In this document: piece after piece, positions 44,401 through 52,537 of the stretch
Position numbering within the stretch: the first letter of the stretch is position 1
How the letters are laid out: each line of letters opens with the position of its first letter
Assembly: GCA_009193035.1 (NCBI GenBank)
Contig: SWDT01000167.1
Coordinates: 1 to 52,537 of the forward strand
DNA from: Halicephalobus mephisto
Lineage: Eukaryota; Nematoda; Chromadorea; Rhabditida; Panagrolaimidae
Direction of reading: 5' to 3'
DNA length: 52,537 nucleotides
Program-made: the position numbers and the translations under genes
The notes under the pieces: model-generated
What the model saw: the letters and a program-made list of their open reading frames with translations, nothing else
Databases searched by the model: none
Told to the model about the DNA's origin: nothing

Positions 44401-44574
44401 CATTTGCCTTACCGAAATCAGTTGATAAAATTAGTCCCTATTGTCGGGTACTGTTTCCCCAGACAAGATGTCCCGATAACTCCGGGCGACGTCAAGAACG
44501 CCTACGGCAAGAGGATCGTTATCCAAGAAACCATGGAATCTCATTTCCAGGCTCTTCAGAAAATGTGGAAATAA
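41443..44574 (+). CDS. serpentine receptor of the Sre class (351 aa)
   Basis: Exons 41443-41949, 43251-43577, 44353-44574, all phase 0. A seven-transmembrane nematode chemoreceptor. TM1 is near VFVLICICLTILTIPLMVVY and TM2 near VLLIIMDLSSFTWSCVSLYM. TM3 ends in MLFVVIIERTVATLLS, the ERTVAT signature of Sre and relatives. TM4 and TM5 flank the exon 1/2 junction (YIVLILFS, GGIAAAIFWGFCG). The intracellular block LSQRFQVQENIRSLRS is characteristic of Sre. TM6 and TM7 end in LMMIVALGLHLPYR and a cytoplasmic tail. Length is typical. Probably expressed in chemosensory neurons; ligand unknown. The two introns are long and repetitive. Confidence 0.88.
41950..43250. other. long AT-rich intron of the Sre gene
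   Basis: 1.3 kb made of diverged AAATTTT-type repeats; near 42000-42180 a unit with ATTTTTAAAATTTCGGTTTA recurs. No coding or RNA signal seen. Confidence 0.6.
43999..44175. repeat. direct repeat in the second Sre intron
   Basis: Two copies 123 bp apart of a ~50-bp block (TAAATATCAGGAAGTGTGGG and TAAATATCAAGGAATGTAGG, both followed by ATACTGTAGGRYATGAGTAA). Confidence 0.8.
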
Positions 44575-44869
44575 GAATTTATTTTGTTATTTTGGTAATT
44601 ATGCATTAAATGTTCATTATATGAATAAAAAATATAATATTTTTGCATAAATAAGTAAAAAATAAAAATACAATTCCGGAATAATAGAGACTTCTGAATA
44701 GGGATTTCGTATTTTTTTGGACCAATTCTGGAAATCTTGGTTGTAGTTCAAATAAGTCATGTTGAGAATTATTTTTGTATTCTCTAGCATGTGATTCACA
44801 CAACTTTGATAAAGTTCTGTCTGGGTGTTCGAAATGTTGTCTCTTCGTTACGTTATTCCGAACACAGAT

Positions 44870-44891
44870 CTCAAACTTGAGTAATTAAATC
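44870..44891 (-). repeat. SL1-like 22-mer inside a longer repeat
   Basis: The minus strand reads GATTTAATTACTCAAG then TTTGAG. It lacks a GT donor (AT follows). Just downstream GTGTTCG and CGAACAC can pair. The flanks align with those of 46871, so both belong to one repeat of at least 200 bp. Confidence 0.6.
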
Positions 44892-46137
44892 ATTATTATA
44901 AACGCGCTATAAAATACAAAAGCAACACGATCGATAAATCTTTCTTAAGACTATTAACAGTCTCTCTAGATCTGTGGTGTTATCGCAGTTCTGATCCCTA
45001 GGATAATTTGCAGGGAAATCTAAGAAATATTTTAGGGTAAATTCAATCAAAATTTAACTGTGGTGGATTTTGGAAATAAATTCCAAAAGATATGTTTTTA
45101 TATATAAATTCTAACTTCTCAAGAAATAATCTTGCTAATAGGTCTATTAATTAGTAATAATGAATAAATTTGGCTAACATAAAGACAAATCATATATTCA
45201 TCCAAAAAGAAAGAAAACAAAGTCAGTACAACATACGTCAATTGATGAATTCGGATATCTATCATGGTCTACTAACTTGTCATTGTCACCATTTTTATGA
45301 GTTTCTAGTTCATTCTGAGCAAATTAGTAATTTTAATCCATTTGAATATTCCATTCTCAGATACCTGCCACGATTACCAATGTCAAATTCATTGATCTCT
45401 GACATCGTCAAATCTTCAAAACATTTTTTATTTTTAATAATAATGCAGTAAAAATCCGAACATCAATTATCATTATCAGAATATTTCAATGAACATTGAC
45501 GACCATCATTGATCAATTCTTGAGTAATTTGTTCTTGCATCTCACATGATTCAAGAAATTTACAAATCGTTTTTCCATCTTATTTTGCATAATTTCTAGT
45601 TCATCCCGAAACCGAACCGTAATCCCATTTGTTCCTCCTAAATGACAGCATTTTTCTTCCAAGGAATGTATTCCCACAGAATAATTCTCATTAATAAAAA
45701 TTTAAAGAACATATTTTTCTCCAATTTTTGTCAGTAATTCATAGAATTGTAATGAGGTTCCAATGTGTGGGTTTCAAGTTTCCCTAATGCTTTACTCAAA
45801 TCTTGCAAAACAAAAGTAGCGATTTTTATAATTATTAAACATCAAAATAGTACAGTCAATCATTACCGAAGTGTACAATGAACGCTTCGAAAATTAGGAA
45901 CTTACGAGGGGATTTCACTTACTCGAAGCTGTCTTCTGAAACGAGATGTATATCGTTTTGTAGCGCTTGAAATGTAGATCCCGAATATGTACTTTGTTTC
46001 TTTTGAATAGCCTTCTGAAGCAAAATAATTTAGAAAACCTCTAAATTTAGGATTAAATTTTCTCGTGTTCGTAATCGCTTTTCGAAAAACCAATTAAACA
46101 GCTGTAATCAAGGGGAAAAACATACTTAATTACGAAA

Positions 46138-46386
46138 AGAATCATTAAGATTGAGCAAATTAAAGAAGAAAACGAATGTCCTCAAAATAGAGTCATCAAA
46201 TCTCAAAGAACAGACAAAAAAGTATTTTTATTTCTTCTTAACGTTGTAAGATTTCATATATTTATCCTATTTTCTTGTTCTGCAAAAATGATCAGCAAAA
46301 ACTAAATGTGGGTTCCGAACATATATCTGATAAGACACAAAAATAGCTGTAACTTGTTTCAAAAGACCACTTTGAATAAATGCATT
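46138..46386. repeat. dispersed repeat, copy 2 of 2
   Basis: Same orientation as 8329-8583 and similar over about 250 bp, with substitutions throughout; both copies appear old. Confidence 0.7.
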
Positions 46387-46870
46387 TCCCTTGTTAGTTT
46401 CCACCGTGATACGTTTCTAGATCGAAACAAGCTTACTCGGCTCCATGAACTAATAGAATCTGACAGTAAAGCTATGGAGTCATGTAGAAAAAAGTCGTGT
46501 GTGTATTAAATATTGTTGTCGATAAACTAGCTCTGGCCTCATCTAGTCCGAAACTAATATGGAAGGAAAAATGTCTCTCGGCAGGCATCGTCTTGCTATC
46601 CGGGCAAGTGCTTTTCTCTTAAGCTATGAGAGCGACCTTTTCCAGTTCCATTCATGGAAGCAGAATCGTTTCTCCTGAACGATCGCTCCTTTCTCGCTAC
46701 GCTTAATGTCGCGACAATTGTTGTAGATCCATTATTGTTTGCTTGTATTACTATCACTTAAGGCATCAGACTATCGTTCCTGACTCTGCACACATAACTG
46801 ACATAAGATTATTTTTTATAAATCCGCTCGAAAAAAATTGAATTATTCGGCTTATTTCGAACATTACTGT

Positions 46871-46892
46871 CGCAAACTTGGGTAATTAAACT
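46871..46892 (-). repeat. SL1-like 22-mer inside a longer repeat
   Basis: The minus strand reads AGTTTAATTACCCAAG then TTTGCG, two differences from SL1 and identical to it at positions 3-20. No GT donor follows. The upstream flank TTATAGAATAC... reads on the minus strand as TCTATAACATGTTTATTGTA, shared with the other family members. Confidence 0.6.
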
Positions 46893-48101
46893 AGTTACAA
46901 TAAACATGTTATAGAATACAATTAATAGAATTTTGCGAAAACTGTTAAGAATTTCTCTAGGTCGATAGCATTATTACCGTTCTAATAGGCATCTGTAGCA
47001 TTTTTCGGTTGAAGAAATTTGAAATAAATTTAAAAAGTCTAGTTTTGAAATTTAAACCGAAGTTTTACTGTTGATAAAGTTTACGAATTTTACCGTAGTT
47101 TTCATCGATGAACACGATGTAAAATATTAAGTAATTTTTTATTATTAGTGTATTTTTGAACGACATAAATGAAGCATTATTTACATTTATAGATGTGGAT
47201 TTAAAGTATATTTTCATAGTATACATCAAATCTTCATCATTTTCTAGAAGATTTCAGGTTATTTCTTGGACATCTGCATGTAGTTTAGTAAGGCCTGAAT
47301 TGAAGATACATTCGTATGGCACTTGTCCAATTTTCTAGACATCATCTATTTTTAGAACGGCTTAGCTCCCTACAACATACGTAATTCTGCAGATTTAAAT
47401 ATTTCAGCTTAGTTTTCCGAAGGGTCAATTACCGGAACAAAGGAAAGAGAGGCATCGGATTTAAGAAAGCTCCTGTCCGTTGTGGCAGTAATTTCACAAT
47501 AAACTGAGTGTTTGGTTATATTACTGCTTCAGTAAATTGTGAAAAAGTGTATTTCCAATGATTTCAGAGAACTTTGGTTAGATGCTTTCTTAAAGAGCTT
47601 ATATATGTAGTGTTCTTTGAAAGGATCAAAATCTCTGTAACATCACAGTAGTTAGAGATAAGTGTTGTTACGAAATGATCTCGAAGCGGTTTTCTAGAGG
47701 CTTCTAGAAGCTTTCATAACTTTTGATTTCAAATGTTAGTTCCAAAATCATACTATTATAAAAATTAAAAATAATTGGTGTTACGAATTAGTTTCGACAA
47801 TGTATTCCAGAAATCGAACATCCAGATGTACCCAAGTTTGTACTGAATTCCAAAGGTTTCTTTTTCAAAGATCAAAAGATATAACTCGGACAAAATATTA
47901 TAAGTTTATCTCAACAAAAATTTCCCAAATTCAAAATTTCAAATGATAATAATGATTTCTATTTTCTTCTGGAAGAATCTAAAGACGTGTATAGGATTCT
48001 AGAAAATTAAAGAAACTTGTACTCGGTTTTCAGAGCTTCAGAATCTCCCGCAAAATTTTGGTTTGTGAGATTATGAAATATAAAACAATACAATTCATAA
48101 T

Positions 48102-48540
48102 GCACACAGAAAATGAGGATATGATATACAATGTATGGATACATTAAAACGACTTTGATGTATGAGATACATTATATTTAACGTATCAGTGTATAAAGTA
48201 GGATATCAGTAGATTGTTTATAATGTATGAATATATTAAAACGATTCTCATGTATGAGATACATTATATTGAATGTATTGATATATTAAGTATGGTATCA
48301 GTAAAGTATATATAATGTATGGATATATTAAAACGATTCTCATGTATGAGATACATTATATTCAATATATTGAATGTATCGAATGTATTGAATGCATTGA
48401 TATATTAGGTATGATATTGGTGCTTTGGAGTTAATACAAAAATACATTAAATTGACATCAGTGCACTGTGTATAATGTGCCGGTATATTAAACATAACAC
48501 ATCTGATACATCAGAGCCTTTCTAATATACCTTCTGTGTA
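48102..48540. mobile_element. palindromic satellite element, copy 1
   Basis: Ends are inverted (GCACACAGAAAAT at the left, TACACAGAAGGTAT read from the right). The inside is a series of short units such as ATGTATGGATATATTAAAAC followed by CATGTATGAGATACATTATA, which change orientation towards the right end. A longer relative is at 50651-51244. No coding capacity. Confidence 0.75.
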
Positions 48541-49811
48541 GTCTAATTTATTTTTCATATTTTTGTATTTCTGAGAGACAGAGAGAGTTCATTTTCGACT
48601 AAATCTGTAGTATCTTCTTTTTAGGTTTAAAGTTTATAAATCTTGAGAGATTAGTTTATTTTCGTATTCATATTTTAAATTCTTGTGTAATTTCGAAGTT
48701 GTGAAATACCGTAAGATGTTTTTATATATGGAAATTTTCTTCATTTTGTGAAATTTATTTTTCATTTCGAAATTTTAGAAATTTTTTATGATTTTAAATT
48801 CGATAATTTTTACAAATATATTTGATCATATTATATTTTCGAACTTTATGTAATTTGATTTTTTTAATTTTTGGATTTTTTGAAAAACATTAATTTTTTT
48901 AGAAATCCTCAAAAATATGAAAATAAAATTCGATTATTATAAAAATAAATTTCATCAATGTTGCTAAAATTAAGTTTTAAAAATCAAACTTTTATTTTTT
49001 CTAAAAATATCCAAAAATAAATTTTTTATTTTTACTGTAAAAAGTAAGTTTCGAAAATAAAAGTAAATTTTTATTTTTTTCTAAAAATATTCAAAATTGA
49101 GTGAAAACATTTTTTTTCGAAATTATTTTTTTTTAAATTATTTTTTTAAATAAGTTTTATAAATTTCATTAAATCAACTAATTTCAAAATTTGTTTGAAT
49201 TTTCTTTCATCTGTAAAAAATTAAATCAATTGCTTAATTTTCTCAATAAAAATTTAATCAAATAAAATATTTATTATTAATAATTCCAATTTTATGACGT
49301 CCGATTTCGAGGCACCACATCACATTTTTAATTTTGATTAAAATTCATAAGAAATCCAAAATAAAGAAATCATTCGTATCAGGATCATTAAAATTTAATT
49401 TTAAACAAAAAAATCATAAAAAAGTAAAATTAAAAGTTATTCATATCGACACGAATACTGTCGAAAAATCAAGTACTTCAATGTTGAAGGATAATTAAAA
49501 TATTATTCGTGTCGAAACCACTATCCACAACATTTTCTTAGATTTTAAAAAATAAAAAAGTAAAATTAAAAGTTGTTTATTTTTCCACGAGTAATGTTCA
49601 AATGATCATTAACCAACCTTGTAATCGAAAAATAAACTAAAAATCATTCGCCTCAGGATTATTGCCTGATAAGTATGCTTCAGAAATAAAGATCAAGTAA
49701 ATCGTTAAATTTAAAGATGTTGATCTCAACACAATTAATCTGATTAATTTTTCAATAATGAATTTGCAGACTAATTCTATACTTTTTCCAGATCTCCATA
49801 TCTGAAACCAA

Positions 49812-51614
49812 ATGTCCTTGGTCCTCGGCTTGAATGCTTACATAATCCTGACTGAATACGCTATATCCATGGCCGCTGAACTCGTCGCCTTCGCGCTCTT
49901 CACCTTGATGTTGTCTTCTAGGACTTCCAATATTCCGATTAACTTCACTCCGAACATCTACTTATTCATCACCGTTTCTAGTTTATTAGCCGTCGGAAGC
50001 CTGTTCTACATCGGGTACTTGACCGTCTTCTGGAGCGCTGCAGTACCTTTATACAACTCTCGGGTACTGTATCTGACGGGAATCATCCATTTTTTCTTCA
50101 TACTGGCCTTTTCGTTTTCAGTTTTGTTTCTGGTACTGGATACTATATTGAACCTCAAATTTCCCAAGTTTTATGAATTTTCCCAGAAGCTCTGTCTTTG
50201 CAGCATTACAGTATCCGTTATTATTTTCACCTTTTTCATCGTACTCATCATGGATTATTTGTCCAATTTCCCCAATAACGAGAAAACGCACTGCAGAGTC
50301 ATTAGATGTCTCATCACGCCGAACAGTAATCCCATGTATCTGAAGGTGAAGTGTACTGTAGCCGCTATGAACACACTTCTCGGGATATTGCTGATCTACT
50401 ATTCCGGAAGAACAATTAGCCAAAATAGATCGATGACAGGTAGTGTTAAATTCCGATTACTTCCATGAATACCATAAGAAAGTATGTTTTTCGTTCAATT
50501 TTTTCTTTTTCAAAATTCAATCGAAATCATATTATTTTTCATATTGAAATGAAATTGCAGAGAAACCCTCGAAAATTTTAAAGATATAGAAAATTACGGA
50601 AAGTAGTATGATTCTGCTTGATATTTTTATGTTTGAAAAAGTAATAATTATACACAAAAAATGGTACATTACAAAGTCTCTAATGTGTTAGATACATTAT
50701 ATTTAATAGACTAGTATATTAAATCTAATGCACTAATGTCATACCTAATATATTGGTGCATTGAATATAACGTGTCTCATACATCAGAGTCGTTCTAATA
50801 TATCAGTATATTACACGTAATGCATTGATATCAACTAATGTACCCGGTACATTAGATTCGTTTTAATGTATCAGAGTCGTTCTAATATATCGGTATATTA
50901 CACGCAATGCATTGATATCAATTTAATATACCTGGTACATTAGATTCGTTTTAATGTATCATATACATTGGAGTCATTCTAATGAATCAATATATTACGC
51001 ACAATACATTGATATCAATTTAATATACCTGGTACATCAGAGCTATTCTAATGTATCGGTATATTACACGCAATGCATTGATATTAGCTTAACGTACTAG
51101 TATATTGAATACAATGTATCCACACCAAATCCAATGTATCGATATTAACTTCATGTATCAATACATTACACTCAATATATCCAATACATCAGAGCCGTTC
51201 TAATATATCCATACATTACATACCATGTATCTATTTTTTGTGTGCTGAGCGGTTCTCAAATGCAAACCTTGTGTTTGACGTCTTCGAAATAACCAGAAAT
51301 TAATTTTCTCTTTTTAAGTGACGAACAAGTTAGTCATCAAAATAGCTATTTCTACTTTTTTCTTCGACTTTATTCCACACTACAGCGCCATGGTTATCTT
51401 TATGGTAGGGGTGCTACAATATCCTGGTTAATTAGTGGTTACATTTCAGTACGTGCCATCTTCAGTGATAGATGTCCTGGGGCCTTATTCAAGTCTTGTG
51501 GGATCACTCAATGTTGCCAGCTGTGGCCTCATTTTCTCGAAGATTTTTTTTCGCAAAAGGAATACAGTATTCTCTACTCAGTCCTCGAGTTCCGCTCCTT
51601 ACTATAATTGCTGA
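49812..51614 (+). CDS. seven-transmembrane chemoreceptor, probably Srbc class (292 aa)
   Basis: Exons 49812-50439, 51319-51404, 51450-51614, all in phase; TTTCCAG lies 20 bases before the ATG. Exon 1 alone reads as a 218-residue frame with five membrane segments, which would look like a truncated receptor. The two short downstream exons restore TM6 (NKLVIKIAISTFFFDFIPHY) and TM7 (DVLGPYSSLVGSLNVASCGL), followed by a basic tail. The joined length fits the Srbc class, as do the Cys pair before TM5 (CRVIRCLITP) and the KxxV...N in TM5. Srt or Srz relatives are not excluded. The first intron contains a 594-bp palindromic element. Likely an olfactory receptor; ligand unknown. Confidence 0.8.
50651..51244. 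mobile_element. palindromic satellite element, copy 2, inside a receptor intron
   Basis: Begins TACACAAAAAATGGTACATT and ends in the inverse of GCACACAAAAAATAGATACA. The interior holds several ~90-bp units with GTCGTTCTAATATATCGGTA, TTACACGCAATGCATTGATA and ATACCTGGTACATTAGATTC. Its units are mainly in the opposite orientation to those of the copy at 48102-48540. It lies wholly within the first intron of the receptor gene. Confidence 0.8.
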
Positions 51615-51733
51615 TTCGCTTCGTGTATTAACCAGTGGTTGTTCTTTAAGAAGTGTTTATTTGGAAATTTAGCACAATATACAAGTAACAAAAGTATTTA
51701 CAGAATTATTTACATGTTCATGTTCTTGATTGT

Positions 51734-52405
51734 TTATCTGAAGAGTGATTTCAAGGAACGGAAGAAAGAACCCATTCCGTCGTCGGGGGCTTCTGAAGGC
51801 TGAGGCTGCTCAGATGGAGCGGGAGTGGAGGGCTTTGGATAACGAGAGGGTCTGGGTCTCTTAGATGGACGGTTCTTTCTCGCTCCATCCGGTCCTTCCG
51901 AGGGATCAACTGGAACTGCAGTTGGGTCTTGTTCTTCAGACGAATCTCCTGGTGCATGGGTAGAAGGTTTAGGACGACGAGAAGGACGAGGCTTCTTGGA
52001 ATGACGTTTTCTCAAATTATCACCCCCATTAGGATCATCAGAAGGCTGTGGTCCTTCCGAAGGTTCAACTGGAACCTCAGAAGGTTGTGGTCCTTCCGAG
52101 GGATCAACTGGAAGCTCAGAAGGTTTGGGACTTTCGGAAGGATTGACGGGAGCAATAGTAGTTTCTGGTTCAACTGGAGCCTCCGTGGTTGTGGGACAGG
52201 GAGGTGGAGAATGATGATGATGGTGGTGATGATGTCCGTGTTTTCTCTCTTCAGAAGAATCAGAGTCCGATCCATCACCTTCAGGTTGTCCGGAGTTTGA
52301 GCAGGGGTGCGGAGGACGGTGGTGATGTCCGTGACCTCGACGGTCGTTTTCCACAACAACTGCCGAAGCAAACAGAATGAAACCGAAGAAAAGAAGGACC
52401 TTCAT
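51734..52405 (-). CDS. secreted His/Pro/Ser-rich protein (223 aa)
   Basis: Single exon. I start at the Met of MKVLLFFGFILFASAVVV, a good signal peptide. The upstream Met at 52501 would place 32 polar residues before it and lies above the TATA box. The mature protein has a His cluster (GHGHHHRPPHP and a run of eight His after an acidic SDSDSSEE segment) and Thr/Pro-rich sequence with repeats of the type PVDPSEGPQPSE. Two copies of a basic RPSRRPKPST-like motif follow, and the C-terminus MGSFFRSLKSLFR is cationic and amphipathic. It could be a metal-binding or mucin-like gut or surface protein, or release an antimicrobial tail; none is proven. Not a recognised family. Confidence 0.8.
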   Translation of the reverse strand: MKVLLFFGFILFASAVVVENDRRGHGHHHRPPHPCSNSGQPEGDGSDSDSSEERKHGHHHHHHHHSPPPCPTTTEAPVEPETTIAPVNPSESPKPSELPVDPSEGPQPSEVPVEPSEGPQPSDDPNGGDNLRKRHSKKPRPSRRPKPSTHAPGDSSEEQDPTAVPVDPSEGPDGARKNRPSKRPRPSRYPKPSTPAPSEQPQPSEAPDDGMGSFFRSLKSLFR

Positions 52406-52451
52406 TTTAAGCTGGTATTCGATGCCAGATGCTCTCTGTCTCTCCTCCCTT

Positions 52452-52460
52452 CCTTTTATA
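52452..52460 (-). promoter_or_regulatory. TATA box of the secreted His-rich gene
   Basis: The minus strand reads GGTATAAAAGG, with the TATA about 47-55 bases before the ATG, leaving room for a 20-base leader. Upstream, near 52525, GTGATAAGC is a GATA-type site, which in worms often drives intestinal expression. No acceptor lies before the ATG, so this gene is probably not trans-spliced. Confidence 0.75.
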
Positions 52461-52537
52461 CCATTTTGCAAGGGTATCAGGGTGGAAGCGATCATGATCA
52501 TCCGTGTGAGTGTTTACGCAATTGCTTATCACCGGAA

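Larger units (their letters stand above)
44575..49811. other. 5.2-kb repeat-rich intergenic region
   Basis: No supported gene; open frames are short and in low-complexity sequence. It contains two copies of the SL1-like repeat family (44820-45010 and 46840-47000), the second copy of the dispersed repeat at 46138-46386, and a palindromic satellite element at 48102-48540. A stretch at about 46550-46740 is less AT-rich than its surroundings; I see neither a long frame nor a known RNA in it. 48540-49750 is AT-rich with no signal. Confidence 0.6.

Noticed and set aside
46550..46740. relatively GC-rich patch as a possible structured RNA gene
   Set aside because: I could not find A/B boxes, an Sm site, or a long stem, and no family was recognised.
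51472..51672. 66-codon plus-strand frame
   Set aside because: Wrong phase. The overlapping frame that begins after the TTTCAG at 51449 encodes the TM7 end of the receptor and joins in phase with upstream exons.

Overview
The window is nematode nuclear DNA, most likely from a rhabditid close to Caenorhabditis. Evidence: very AT-rich sequence, short GT..TTTCAG introns, consensus acceptors just upstream of many start codons (spliced-leader addition sites), a 5S rRNA gene very like the worm 5S, several copies of an SL1-like 22-mer, and two nematode-specific chemoreceptor families (Sre and Srbc-like). All multi-exon models below were built by hand from splice consensus with reading phase checked across every junction; none has transcript support.

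Layout. 1-9.9 kb is gene-poor: one 5S rRNA gene (minus strand), a decayed tRNA-like unit, MITE-like palindromes and SL1-like sequences. 9.9-11.1 kb has a small two-exon gene of unknown function. 11.1-14.3 kb is a cluster of inverted-repeat elements: two pogo-like MITEs, two 330-bp fold-back elements and others. 14.3-27.4 kb is a dense block of conserved nuclear genes: a KDM4/JMJD2 histone demethylase (minus), a WDR18/Ipi3 ribosome-biogenesis WD40 protein (minus), then head-to-head with it a CCCH zinc-finger protein resembling ZFC3H1 (plus), followed closely by a large coiled-coil protein (plus). 28.5-30.7 kb is a 3beta-HSD-family protein that lacks the catalytic residues. 30.8-38.2 kb holds small or orphan genes: a 61-residue protein, a 353-residue orphan, a secreted Cys/Pro-rich protein with a GPI-like tail, and an Arg/Ser-rich orphan. 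38.6-41.3 kb is Elongator subunit 2 (elpc-2), followed by an Sre chemoreceptor (41.4-44.6 kb). 44.6-49.8 kb is repeat-rich. 49.8-51.6 kb is a second seven-transmembrane receptor whose first intron holds a 594-bp palindromic satellite element; a relative of that element lies 1.3 kb upstream of the gene. The window ends with a secreted His/Pro-rich protein behind a TATA box.

The central block groups chromatin, ribosome-assembly, RNA-surveillance and tRNA-modification genes of the kind usually expressed in all cells. Three of its genes or promoters carry a shared GGTCTCG..CGAAAA element. The flanks hold fast-evolving receptors, secreted proteins and mobile repeats. The most unusual items are the SL1-like repeat family, the 27-bp intronic minisatellite made of heat-shock-element cores, the twin palindromic elements around the receptor gene, and the apparent 3beta-HSD pseudoenzyme.
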